The notes below the pieces were generated by a model that was not told where the DNA came from, searched no databases, and saw only the letters and a program-made list of their open reading frames with translations. 64,000 bases of DNA from Pelodera strongyloides (taxonomy: Eukaryota > Nematoda > Chromadorea > Rhabditida > Rhabditidae), in the NCBI GenBank assembly GCA_036852015.1, contig JAANDG010000454.1, positions 1 to 64,000 on the forward strand, read 5' to 3'. The position numbers and the translations under genes were made by a program. The first letter of the stretch is position 1; each line of letters begins with the position of its first letter. Positions 45,001 to 56,542 of this stretch are shown here, in pieces.

Positions 45001-47220
45001 GCCCGACTTGCGGGAGTTAACCATGTTTATGTTTGAGGTGGCTGATACGTCAGTTGTCGGGAGAAGTACGGTAGCCCGGCTTGCGGAAGCTCGAGGAAGT
45101 ATCGTGGTTATGTTTGAGGCCAGTCATGACATCAGAAGTACGGTAGCGTTCGCAAAAAATGTCCATTGTCAGTTAATGATAGTCAGTCTTGTTCGAAATT
45201 TAATTTGCCCGATGCGACGTCTCGGATTGCCCACGATCTGTGTTTGTTGCCTCTAATGTAAAGCCAGAACGTGCTACAGCCAACGGGACGGGCTTCTCAA
45301 TTCCATCACAAGGGTTTACTGTTTAGCGCGGAAATTGTGCTTTGTCTATCCTGGTGCGATCTTCGTTAGATAAACGCCGGGCGACGGATCGTAAAACACC
45401 ACTAACACATTTGTTTATAGAAGTCACCATGTGTCAGAAGCAGCATTGTATTTAAGGGTACGAGGAAATCTATTATTGTGTTTTGTGTTCTTCCGATGAA
45501 GAAAAGGACAGAGGGTTGTGAATAGACATGAGCGGAAAAGAGAATATGTATTTTTGACCTAGAATTTGATTGGTTTTTACCCTATCTGGCGGTCCGCGAA
45601 AGACCGAAGGGCAGTCGGAGTGGTTGCACGGTGTGAGTTACTCCAAGCGGAGTCATTACCCAGAAGGCGTCATAAACAAACTGCTACGAGGCGATTACAA
45701 GTATTATGCTGCGCGGGTTGAGTGACAGCGCTCCCATAATCAGCTCTAGAAGTGTACGGTATACCGAAGTTCCGTAATTATCTGTTTACCCAGTTTTGCA
45801 GAGACGACCCTATGTTAGGGGTTTAATCACAACATTGGGCTATGAGACTGACATGAGTATTGTATTGCAAACGTAGTTCGGCGATAGTTATATATTATAG
45901 CAATAAGCCACTAAGACCTCACCGCTGGTGAGAGGTGAGGCGTTAGTCAACTGGAAAGAGGGAGCTTAGTAGACGCAATATGCTTGTTTACTCGCTATGC
46001 CCCGAGGTGGAAACAGGCGTTGACTTGGGTTGCGTTTAGCATACCATCGTTAAGGAAGGTCCGATAGACGCGTAAGGGGCACCGCCGATGAGCATGTTTA
46101 GCATTTTTAATGTGGGCAGAACTACAGCAGGTATTCCGTGAGCCGATATCTGGCGAAACAAAAATTTTCACTTTGATGTTCTACCACCTAAAAGCCCAGT
46201 ACATTCGAATAAACTTTTGCATAATTACTGTTGTTTTCCTTGTACAATATACGCAAAATGTAGTTTTTCGCGTAGCGAACTGGTGAGCGGAACTGAATAA
46301 GCGTAGCGCATGAAGTGGAGCGAACAGTGAGCGTAGAGAAAAGTGCAGTTTTGCGGTTATTGTACAGTAGTCGGCGAACCGCGGTCGCGAAATGTGGCGA
46401 AGAGTTAACGCGTTGCGTGTTACGTCATTCTAGGCTTTGTGTCCCACCCACCCACCCTAGTGTCAACGCCGGGGAGTATGCTGTTGGGTGACAGAAACGA
46501 AAAAGAAGTACATACATTCAAGGTGTTCAGTTAGATATCAGTGGTTTTTCCGTTAAGAAAGATTTATGGGTTTACGAGCGGCGACGTATAGCAATATTAC
46601 TACTAACTCAAGAAAACGGCGCAAAATGTCTACAAGGTAATTGTACAGGTGCAAGACGAGTATAAGTAGACGGTAGAACTGTTGAACATCGGTTAGCATT
46701 TTAGATCTTAGAGCAGTTACGAGTTACGATCGTCATTTGTAGCAAATTGAGCCGATAGAAGTGGAATGGCGAATAAGAATGATCGGAATGACATTCGGAA
46801 ACCTTCCGGGTAGGTTTTACAGCAGCGTAATCGGAATAGCGTCGCCAACTTCATGTTATTAGGATTTTTTGCAAGCAACAGAGAGTCAGATCTTTAGGGC
46901 CACGGAATCAGTGCGCGCGGGAGCGTAGCTTACTAGGTAGCCGCGAACATTACGGAATGGAGGTCAACTATCGGAAGAGCTACAAAGGACGATCGAAACG
47001 AGACAATGGAAGCACGCGCAGGACTACGGAACGCACAGCACACACAACAGCCCAACCAAACCCACCTAAAAGCCCAGTACATTCGAATAAACTTTTGCAT
47101 AATTACTGTTGTTTTCCTTGTACAATATACGCAAAATGTAGTTTTTCGCGTAGCGAACTGGTGAGCGGAACTGAATAAGCGTAGCGCATGAAGTGGAGCG
47201 AACAGTGAGCGTAGAGAAAA
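42009..47220. mobile_element. Tail-to-head dimer of an unclassified element
   Basis: Flanks 'gtgcgacaa' and 'ttgcgatatt' join directly at 61425-61445, so 5212 bp are inserted between A and T with no evident duplication. Unit 1 is 42009-46342 and unit 2 is 46343-47220. They share only the first 100 bp (42009-42108 and 46343-46442, start GTGCAGTTTTGCGG) and the last 159 bp (46184-46342 and 47062-47220, end GCGTAGAGAAAA). Interiors differ and hold no convincing ORF. A-T target, no duplication and head-to-tail pairing recall rolling-circle Helitrons, but TC...CTRR ends are absent. Confidence 0.6.
43125..44275. repeat. Dispersed GAGCTCC-A-GGAGCTC palindromes
   Basis: About a dozen copies of the palindrome gagctccaggagct(c/t) or close forms occur, for example at 43131, 43180, 43251, 43467, 43541, 43818, 43917, 43938, 44003 and 44257. 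They are unevenly spaced in otherwise non-repeated sequence of unit 1. Variants such as aactcgaggagtt keep the pairing. Confidence 0.75.
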
Positions 47221-48866
47221 TTGCGATATTTGGCATGGAGAACCAGATGCAGTGATCAAGAATAGGGACTACTAGAGTGCCCGACAGATTAACTGTCTGA
47301 TTGTTTGCATTTGTTTCCCGAAAACATACTTACATACTGTTGTGACTCAAGGTACTAGCAAAACAATTCATTTTTAACCCAATGAAATGACTGTTAATTA
47401 GAATGGAGAATGTAGGGGCGACGTCCGATCCAGAGGCCGGTTCCACCAACATTTCAGAGCGCACGGAACTTCCGTGCGCAAGTAAGTCCGCGCTACTTGC
47501 GTTTTCACCAACATTTCAGAGCGCACGGAAGTTACGTGCGCACGGAAAGTTCCGTTGCAAGTAAGGCTTATGTATGGGAAGAGAAACTTGCACTCTAGGG
47601 TCGAAGTTTCTTCGAAGTTTCTCCTCAAACACCATAATTTGTACTGTTTTGTGTCTATATCATTTTTTTAGTTTATAATGAGGTTATACGACACATATTC
47701 AATACTGATTGTGAATAACAACTTAGTTATTGGCATGGTTGGCAAATACTAGCATTGATTTTGTTATAAACGGTTGAGATCGTTCCCTGAAGTGTTGGTG
47801 CGGCTCCTGAAAGGTCAGAAGGTAGAGTAGAGTAGAAGTTTGAAGAGCGGTTTTCTGGTCGAAGAGGTCTATATCTACTCCTTAGACCCATTTCCTTTTA
47901 GTCTACTCTCACTATGCTAATGTTCCAATATATCTCACTTGTAGACATACTATAACATATGACACCTACAACGTCCATTTATATCTGTTATTCAGTGCGC
48001 TAAAGAGTCAGTAAAAAGAAGCATCTGTATCTCCATGTTCGTCCAAATGGATAGTTCCTTTTCCAACCGATGTGCCTTCGCAAAAGAAGCATACTTATAC
48101 ATATACTTTTTGAAACGTATAAACACAAGATAATCAAATCTAACTAGTTCACAATTAGGAATGCAAGAAGATATATTTACAAATCGATATTTCCTTTGAA
48201 TGTATGAATCACTCTGCCACGTTGAAGCAAAGTGCTCAGCCTCAGTTCGCCCGAATGCGAGATAAGATAAGGAGCAATAAGGGAAGGGAAAATATTTTGG
48301 GAAATGCTCCCAAACAAGGACTCATTTTCATTGATTAGCTTCTAGGGAAGGAGTTTCAAGCAAATCGAGCCCTTAGTTCATTAATTGTTTCGAAAGAACG
48401 TAGTTGCATTCTACAATTAACATCCCTTCTTAAATTTAAATATTCATTTCAATGTGTGGGCAGGGCATGTTTACTCAGCTTTGAAACCAGCTTTTTTCTA
48501 AAAAAAATATAAACACTTTTTTGAGCTTCGTTAATTATGAAAAATATTGTTGTAGAAACAACTGTTCTGTAGTGCTACTCAATTTGGGGTATTACGTATT
48601 AGAACACTCAGATGACGAAAGTCCATAATTTTGCTGACTTATCGAAATAGTTTTTCTTGTCTTATTTTGTTTCAAAATCTCTGTACATGCGCTCATTTCC
48701 CTTCTCACGGTGTGTGGACTACTCACAAACAAAATGGAAAATATTGTAAACTATGTCGTGTTGTTAATATACTATACTCATTGTATCTATGATTGACTTA
48801 TCGCTAAGAACTTGGTTTTGTTGTCCGGTGCCTTACTGTAACTAAGTAGCATTTTTAGAATCGCCA
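47221..48866. other. Flank between the dimer and copy E
   Basis: 47221-47436 and 47769-48000 match 61435-61920. 47990-48866 is the 5' flank shared with copies A, C, F and G. It carries the 47437-47768 insert. No gene. Confidence 0.6.
47437..47768. mobile_element. Short palindrome-bearing insertion
   Basis: Absent from the duplicate at 61640-61690. It contains a perfect palindrome GCGCACGGAA-C-TTCCGTGCGC at about 47460-47480 and a second, imperfect one about 65 bp on, within a direct repeat of 'ccaacatttcagagcgcacg'. It is probably a non-autonomous DNA transposon; terminal repeats are not clear. Confidence 0.45.
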
Positions 48867-51800
48867 ATGAAATGGCTAGAGGAATTTGGATGCGACACTA
48901 GCGGAGTGAAATGCGTCAACATAGCAGTGGAAGAGGGAGTGGGCAACTTTTTCCGCATTTTTGCCTGTCAGAAGTGCTGCCGATTTCGATGCAAAAAATA
49001 TTTTGATTCCCAGTCAGCTTGCAATTGCGGGAATCGGATGGAATTTTATTTTACGCTTGGCACATTTATTGCTCTACTTAGTTGTCCTATTGAAGAACTA
49101 AAACTGATCGATATTCGAGTTGTCACTTCGTCGGTGTGTCACATATGCGGATCGAAGGGAGATTTGTATCGATTTAACTTCCACACCATAAGGTGTGCGA
49201 AATGTCTGATCGGCAATGATCAGAAACACTGTTGGCGCACAACTTGCTCTTTAGAAAATTGGTTCGTGAAAACTATGGATCAATTCACTTCTATCAAAGT
49301 CACTGTTACTGAGCTAAGGAAAACTAAGCTGAGAATAAAGATGATCTGCCCAAAATGCACTAATGGTGAGGATTATGACTTTGTGAATACGGAATTGTTG
49401 GAGTGCAAAAATTGCGATACTTCCTGGATTGTCAAGTGTAATTGCATGTATGTGTTTTGGCTGATTCTAGTGGATATTCTGTCCTTTTCCAAAAATCAGC
49501 AAATATTTTTAACATATTCAAAATGGATGGACGCATTCAGTTGTTCTAAGTGCAGTTCAATAAGGTGTTTTGCCGATGATTGTAAAGTGTTTTGTCAATA
49601 CAAAAGAGAAGATGCATCAGAGGCACATAAATTACTCCAAATCTCTTTAAACGCTCTATCAGATTTTTGCAATGATTGGCAAATCGAATTATCCGAATCA
49701 AAATGCAGTGTATTATATCTTGGAAAAAATAACATGAAATATGTTTACGAAGTGAAAAACTTTGCATTGGGTTCGGTTAGTACAATTAGAGATCTTGGCA
49801 TACAAGTGCAAAACAATTGGCAATACGTTGATCATATAAGCAAAATGTGTACTAAAGGAATGGGAGCCTGGTTTGCGATTAACAAAACCATAAAACAGAG
49901 AAATCCTTTAATACTCTTGAAAGCATATAAAACATATGTTCGGCCAATCCTTGAATTTGCAAGCGTTGTTTGGAGCCCTTACTTAAAGAAAGACATAACC
50001 AAAGTTGAAAAAGTTCAAGCCCGTATTACGCGCATTATCTTTCAAAAATGTTTTGGACAATCTCCGATCCCTTGCTATAGCGAAAGGCTACGTAAGTTTA
50101 ACCTTTTATCTCTGCAACAACGACGTATAAAGCAAGACCTTGTATTTGCATTCAAGTTACTCAAGGGAGAACTCTCCACCTCGTTTAGTAAATACTATGC
50201 TTGGAGACCAACTAGAGGTCGTATTTCATCTTTTGAATTGCATGTACCCTTCTCAAAACTGAATCCTTATTATCACAGTTTCTTTATTCGCACGGCTAAA
50301 TGGCTAAACAAACTCCCAGACAAACTTTTACAATTACCAAGTTCGAAATCTCTTAGTCGGCGTTTAAAGTCAATGGATAGAAATGATGGTAGAAATGATC
50401 TACTTACGATGTTAGAAATAAATGATGTAACATCCAACTTCCGAGAGTATACCCTTACTTTGAATCGTTAATGATAATTCGTTTAGTTTATGGAATGAAC
50501 TGGTAGGGAACCCATATTACCCTTGGTATTTGATTTCGACTACGAAGAAGAAGAAGCTATTATTCTGTCTACGAAGAAGAATTAACTACAAATCTTTGTT
50601 TAATCGCTTTATGTATTTCATTGTTCGATTGGTTCTTTTCTTGTAACCATTATGCGGGATATATCGATGCGGGTCTTTATTCTAACACTGTGCTTTGTTA
50701 TTTGTGCCTTTCTTTTTTCGCCATAGTTTTGCAAAGTTTCCCAAAATCAAGTGGATTATCCACTAAAAGCCATTTGCGGCGCTGCGACATTTTATTGTAG
50801 CGCATAAGGTTGCCTGCGGGTGGAGGGTATTCACTGTGCTAGTTTTTGAGATTCAGTTGTAATAGTTACTTTTACCTAAGCCCAATTGTGAAGTTCTTAT
50901 CTCGTGGCCCATTTTTTTTGAGGTAACAATACAATGTCGCCCATATAACAAAGGATTTGGGGAAATATTTGCAAAACTATGTAAAGCAGACCAAGAGTAT
51001 GATAATACACCTTCACATTTTTCTTTTACCCGATTGCTAATCGACTACAGTACAACTGGTTTCGTTATATCTACATTGCTTTCTCTTCATCATATTATTT
51101 GATGCACACCTCGGTGTTATTTAATAAATAATAAATAAATAAATGAAGATCATGAGACGCTCATGAAGTCGTTCTTTGTGGAAGATGTACCTCTTCACAC
51201 CCTCTTCAAGAAAAACGTGCCGAAATCTACTACAGCATCTATTTCGCTCGGACAGTTTTTACTTGAAGAAGCCAGCGGGAAAAATTCCTCCAGCACAGCC
51301 AGCCCAAGCAACAACTACCCGCAACTTTTAAGGTACGCAATTATTTAAAAATTTCTCCTGTGATAATTCGCAAATAGGTAACCTAGAGCAAAATAGAGTT
51401 TCCTACCCTGGAGCGCTGCACAGTAAAACAGAAAGAAATTTATATGGACCTGTTTAACTGTTTCTAATTAAAACCAAATTTCACAAATTAAAGATTATGC
51501 TTAATTCAAAAACATGCGGTTGACAATCGTTGAGGCTCCCACGTCTTTTACTTTACTCAAGCCTCGTCCCAGAATCAAGCCTTCGAAAGAAATGTTGGAA
51601 AGGGCAGGGGTCTCACTTCTGGAGTCTCGCACAGTTGTCCATCTCACCGTTAGTTCTCTGGATACAAGGGATCCGTCGAATTATGGAAACATCTCCACAA
51701 TGGGCACATGCCAGAAACCAAATGACGCGACAAAGATAAAGTGAGTTCAGAGTACAAACTCGCGATATATCATGCTGGTAAAATACTGAATGAATAATAA

Positions 51801-53157
51801 ATACGCGAGAAATTGTAGGTTTCTCTAGTTCCAGAGGTTGTCGGAGAGTTTTTTGAACCGTATGATGTTTTTTCTGGATCCTGTAAAATAGTTTAGGTGT
51901 AAATGTGGCCGAATGGACGACTTGAAGGCCATGTTTTATTGTCGAACTTGCTCAGAATATGGAATATGTTCCCTGTGTGGGATGAAAAATCACAAACTTC
52001 ATGACACTGAGGAAGTAATGAACTCAAGCGTTTTGGCAATGGTCAGCACACACTCAGAGAAGAACTTGAACAAAATTCATGCTTTGGTTGAAGAATACCG
52101 TCAAGTGAACAGCGAGGTGAGCACTATGGGAACACCCATGTTTAGTTTGTGATGTCAAGTTGTGATGTCAACCTTTGGGAGCCGATTGTTTTTTTTATGA
52201 AGTTTGTGTGCGATTTTAAAGGTTCGTTTTCACTTCGTGATCGTTAGTTTGTTCCCGCTTTTATTAACTATGAAAAACGTCAAGGTAATATGATTCCAAT
52301 AACAAATCACAAGCTCAGGTGTTGCTCATTTTTGTCTCGAGTCCCCGACCGTGTTGTAGTTGAGAGAGCACTGGAAAATAGAGATTCTTGACTTGCCCTG
52401 AAGAAAATTATCCATTTCGTTTCCAATGCTCGCTGCTTTTCTTTAGCCTACAGTAAGGTCTGGCTGGCACTTGGGACAAAAATGATAAACGAGCACTTGA
52501 ACATGTGATTTGCCATTGGGGACATGTTTGACCACGAATTTTCACGGTCGATAAAAATAGAATAATAAACTAACGATCGTGAAGCGACACTGTCCATTTA
52601 AGTAAACCTTTATTGTAAGACCTTCATGTATTTTATTTATTGTAAACATAATTTAAAGGCAAATCACAAGTCTATGTTTATTTTTATTGCTTATAAGCTT
52701 GATACTATCATTGCAGTCGGAACAAAACTGTCGACAATTGTGTGAGCTTCTGGGGGCTGTTTATTAAAGAGCCTCAACTTGTGGAGACATGGAACGATGT
52801 GGAGAAATACTCTCAAAATGTGATATCACCAGAGTTGACGGTCACATCAAACACCTTCTGCACTCAATGAAAAAGGTAAGCTTCAACTTAAAAATCGTTT
52901 GCGCGTCAAGAGCGTGCTCCTTTATTCAAGAGTGTTGCGATACATTTTCAAAACGGGGTTATTACTTGTCCCGCAGAAGTCCAGAGTAGACGGCGACGAA
53001 TTCCAAATGACGAATTGTTCGACGTCTTCTTCGAGCTAGGCCCAGTAGGCTATGCGCAATAGGTCGACTAAAAAAGTTTGAGGCTTTTCAGTATTTTATT
53101 TTCATTTAGTCTAACGATGAAATCAAGGAGTTCCGCACGATGCTAGAGAATATCTGA
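48867..53157 (+). pseudogene. Cys-rich B-box-like family copy E, disrupted
   Basis: Exon 1 is split into 48867-49554 and 51144-51332 by a LINE. Exon 2 is 51514-51740, exon 3 51897-52116 (CRTCSEYGICSLC...HKLH, complete Cys set), exon 4 52717-52875, exon 5 ends 53062 and exon 6 is 53110-53157. Exon 4 has an in-frame TAA (TAT-TAA-AGA for TAT-AAA-AGG), and exon 1 has lost Cys residues (CDTSG; KKYFDSQ). Intron 3 is longer than in other copies by about 300 bp of unrelated sequence. Several independent lesions make this a pseudogene. Confidence 0.85.
49555..51143 (+). mobile_element. 5'-truncated CR1/Jockey-like LINE in exon 1 of copy E
   Basis: The insert begins inside the RT palm at the catalytic box (CFADDCKVF) and runs through the RT thumb and C-terminal part (YVRPILEFASVVWSP, KVEKVQARITRIIF) to a stop near 50471. 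About 640 bp of 3' UTR and an (AATA)n tail follow. Copy F shows the intact target 'agtgcagaaatgaagaacat'. No clear target duplication is seen. The RT reading frame happens to continue that of exon 1, creating a 534-codon chimera that is not a real gene. Confidence 0.85.
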
Positions 53158-53849
53158 GGCTGAATGTCTACAAGTAAACTTGGACAGGAAACTTTGATGC
53201 ACTGTTCTCTCACATGAGGCTGATACTATGGAGAATAGGTAATAAAGTTTAACTTAACAATCTAACGCATGTTCCTTTTTGGAAAATATTTAGACACCGA
53301 TCTTACTGTGTATTGTGTTTATATGTATTATTTTCTGTCGTATTTTTAAGCTTATTTATTTGGCTATTATGTTTATAAATATATGGGACGTTTTCTATAT
53401 TTTTGCTTTCATGTTTTACTGCTGCGATTCATCATGTGTTGTAACTTTGCCTTGCTTATTTCACTTATATGTGCGTCGCTTTTATTTTTGTCAAATTGTC
53501 GTTTTTTTTTAATGTCGACATTTACATTCTATTGAGAGTGACAGTAATGAATTTTGAATTTTTTCTTTCCATTTTTCTCTTTATTTAGTGTAAATGTAGT
53601 GTAACTGTTTAAAGTATTGTTTGTTTATTATGTATGTTTTTGTGCTTAAACTTCACTGTTTTTTTTAGTAAATATTTGTAAATATGGTCTCGGTTTGATA
53701 TTCTAGGCCTATATGTGTTGTATTAAGCTTCCAACTGCCACATGTGATTTACTTACATATACTTTTGTAAAAATTCTCTACAGGTGTCGTATGTAAATCC
53801 TAAAAAAAAAAGAACCTAAATGGGCTCAAATAATGTCAATTATGAATTA
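53158..53849. repeat. 3' flank of copy E and repeat R
   Basis: The downstream AT-rich segment is as in the other copies. From about 53700 it continues into repeat R, which includes the uninterrupted Pao target site 'gtgtcgtatgtaaatcc' near 53784. Confidence 0.65.
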
Positions 53850-54141
53850 CCAGCCGTTCGAAGAGCCCTACGGGCTCTTCTCCGACTGAAGGAATCGCAC
53901 TTCTCTTCTCTTCTCCTATAATATATCCTATAATATCCTCGACATATAAGCTAGCATGGCTCAACAGGTAGAGCGTTGGACTGTGAATCGCGAGATTGTG
54001 TGCCGCAGTGAGTTCGAATCCCGCCAGCGGCAAAGATTTTGTATGTTCTCTTTCGATTGTGAATATAAAATTTTCTTTATGAAAGGATTTCGTTATGTTC
54101 ACACAAACAAAAAAGTAAACTCTTCTCCTTTATATAATAAG
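53850..54141 (+). mobile_element. tRNA-derived SINE-like insertion
   Basis: The repeat R copy at 5990-6010 lacks this 292-bp segment. It starts CCAGCCGTTCGAAGAGCCC, contains a tRNA-like Pol III promoter at 53950-54032 and ends 'tttatataataag'. Start and end match those of the insert at 21899-22305, which suggests both use the same LINE machinery. Confidence 0.65.
53950..54032 (+). tRNA. tRNA-like sequence (His-type anticodon GTG), degenerate
   Basis: Box A-like 'tggctcaacagg' and box B-like 'agttcgaatcc' are well spaced. The D arm and a 6-bp acceptor stem (GCTAGC with GCCAGC, one mismatch) can form, and the anticodon loop reads CTGTGAA. The anticodon stem is mispaired and the variable region is long, so this is a SINE head or pseudo-tRNA, not a working tRNA gene. 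Confidence 0.5.
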
Positions 54142-54890
54142 ATGACACAGCGTTCCAATCGAGATGTGCAGCCGAAGTTGACCAAAACATTCCTGTTCTT
54201 GGAATCATTAGGAATAAATAGGACTAAATATATAAGCACGATAATAGTACCTGTCATAAACTTTTATATGGCAGATTATGACACGAGGCTCACATACTTG
54301 AACAAGATTGGTGTCAAAACGGCTATTTTTGCAGCCGGCTACGCATCATGCGGTTTTCTAGCCGAGCCGCTTTTCTGTCAGGGCGTGGCTACAGCTATAC
54401 CCGTAGTCGCTACCAACAAAGCATGCGCCTACGGTTATATCCATAGCCGCTTCTTGAACAAAGAGCGGCTATGGCTGTAAGCCAACCCATTTCAGAGTGA
54501 AGTCGGCTATTCTAAGCAGCTAAATAGTATTTTTTGAAAAGAGATGAAAAACACCAATTATTTATCGCAAATTTCAAAATACGATGCCATTATGCAAAAT
54601 AATGCGTCAAACAAGAAAAATATACGCTAAGGTGAATCCAAATGCGCAAACAGCTGCCTAACGACAAATAATGCAACTGTTTATAATTTGAACACAATAT
54701 AAACTCAAATAATGGCAAATTTTATAATAAAACACAATAAAATTTGGGCCCGATAAAAAAAGTAGTTTTCGATCGATTTCCGATAGAAGATTGTTTCTAC
54801 TATAATATTACGGTGGTTTTGGTGCTTTATAGGCAAAACCGTGCTAATTTCTGAAAAACAAACTCGAAAATTCACATTCCTGAATCGCAG
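54142..54890. other. Rest of repeat R and inverted-repeat cluster
   Basis: Repeat R runs to about 54320. 54336-54480 is rich in GGCTA/TAGCC and has a perfect 11-bp stem at 54441-54451 with 54464-54474 (CCATAGCCGCT, 12-nt loop). 54481-54890 is AT-rich with nothing recognised. A 174-codon frame spanning the SINE and this part (53956-54480) is an accident of the insertion. Confidence 0.5.
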
Positions 54891-56542
54891 TAGCTCCACC
54901 GACTTAACCACTATGTGTCCCTCGCAGGCCTTCGGCCACTTATTTGACTACAGTACCGTGTTCACTAATAAATTGTTTTGTTAGTTATTTGTGTTGATAT
55001 CCTGGTCAAGAGCTGCGGAATTCAATACCCACGCAAGCACTGCTCACTTTCTTTACACTGTAGTCCACTCGCGTTGTAGTGCTATACAAGTTCACGTAAT
55101 TCACCAGAAACCCCACCGCTATAGTAATTCATAGCTATTATAACGCACTATTTCAAAGACTAAAATAATGGTACATAATGAAGGGAACAGGTGATGAAGT
55201 TAACTGCATTTGATGAAAGTTAACACCATTTTTAAGTTTCTTTGTTGTAGGTCACAGTTAGCTTTGGAAAATGACGCATTCATTATTCTAAACAAAGTCC
55301 TTCACATTCTTCACAGTCCTTCCCAAGATCTTGCGGTCTTTAATAAAGTAAGAAGTAATATTTTTCTTATTTTCATGCGCGAGAAACAATTTACCGTAGT
55401 CAGAGACGCGAAGAAATCTACCCTCAATTGTCACTCCCATTCGCGCTGGTTTGCCGTTTGCTAGTAACGCAATTGCCATACCCAATATTGGCCAATCAGT
55501 GCGACCTGCGACAATTGCGATATTTCGCATGGAGAATCTGATGGAGTCTAGAGTGGGCCCGAAAGTTAACTGAGTGATTGTTTACATTTGTTTCCAGAAA
55601 AACTTACAACGACCATTTCTGGATTCTCCTGACGTTTCTTCAGTGCTCTAGACAGACAGTAAAAAGAAGCAACTGTCTCGATTCATGTTCGTCCAAATGG
55701 ATAGTTCTTCTTTCTTTTTCATCTGATGTGCTTTCGCAAAATAAGCATACATATACACATACTTTTTGAAATGTATAAACACAAGATTATCAAATCTAAC
55801 TAGTTCACAATTAGGAATGCAAGAAGATATATTTACAAATCGATATTTCCTTTGAATGTATGAATCACTCTGCAACGTTGAAGCTCAGTTCGCCCGAATG
55901 CGAGATAAGATAAGGAGCAATAATAGAAGGGAAAATATTTTGGGAAATGCTCCCAAACAAGAATTCATTTACACAGATAACCTTTTAGGGAAGGAGTTTC
56001 AAGCAAATCGAGCGCTTAGAATTGTTTCGAAAGAAAGTAGTTACATTCTACAATTAATATCCGCTCTTATATTAAATATTCATTTCAAATTTTTCATTTA
56101 ACAAATTTCAATTTTTTTAAATGATGTTAAACACTTGATTTTCTTGAGCTCCGTTCATTATGAAAAATATTATTGTAGAAACAATTGTTGTGTAGTGCTA
56201 CTCAATTTGGGGGTATTACGTATTAGAACATTCAGATAACGAAAGCCAGTTGCGTACTTTTTGCTGACTTATCGAAATAGTTTTTCTATTCTTATTTTGT
56301 TTCAAAAACTCATGCACATGCGCTCATTTACCTTCCCACGATGTGTGAACTTGTGAACTATTCACAAACAAAATGAAAAATATTAGAAACTATGTCGTGT
56401 TGTTAATATACTATGCTCATTATATCTATGATTGACTATATCGATAAGAACTTGGTTTTGTTGTCCGGTGCCTTACTGTAACTAACTAGGTTTTGTTGTC
56501 CGGTGCCTTACTGTAACTAACTACCTTTTTATAGAATCGCCA
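54891..56542. repeat. Duplicated flanks between copies E and F
   Basis: 54891-55560 matches 41400-41990 and 60485-61440. 55640-56542 is the 5' flank of copy F, shared with C. The latter ends with a 40-bp local duplication of 'ttgttgtccggtgccttact' before the exon 1 acceptor. Confidence 0.65.

Noticed and set aside
42009..47220. Canonical Helitron
   Set aside because: Target and tandem arrangement fit, but TC start, CTRR end and a terminal hairpin at the expected place are missing, and no Rep/helicase is encoded.
48867..50471. 534-codon zinc-finger-RT fusion gene
   Set aside because: Copy F shows the uninterrupted exon; the RT part is a 5'-truncated LINE that happens to be in frame.
53950..54032. 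Functional tRNA-His gene
   Set aside because: The anticodon stem is mispaired and the variable region too long; it lies inside a delimited insertion.
53956..54480. 174-codon protein
   Set aside because: It spans a SINE-like insertion and a hairpin cluster and is open by chance.
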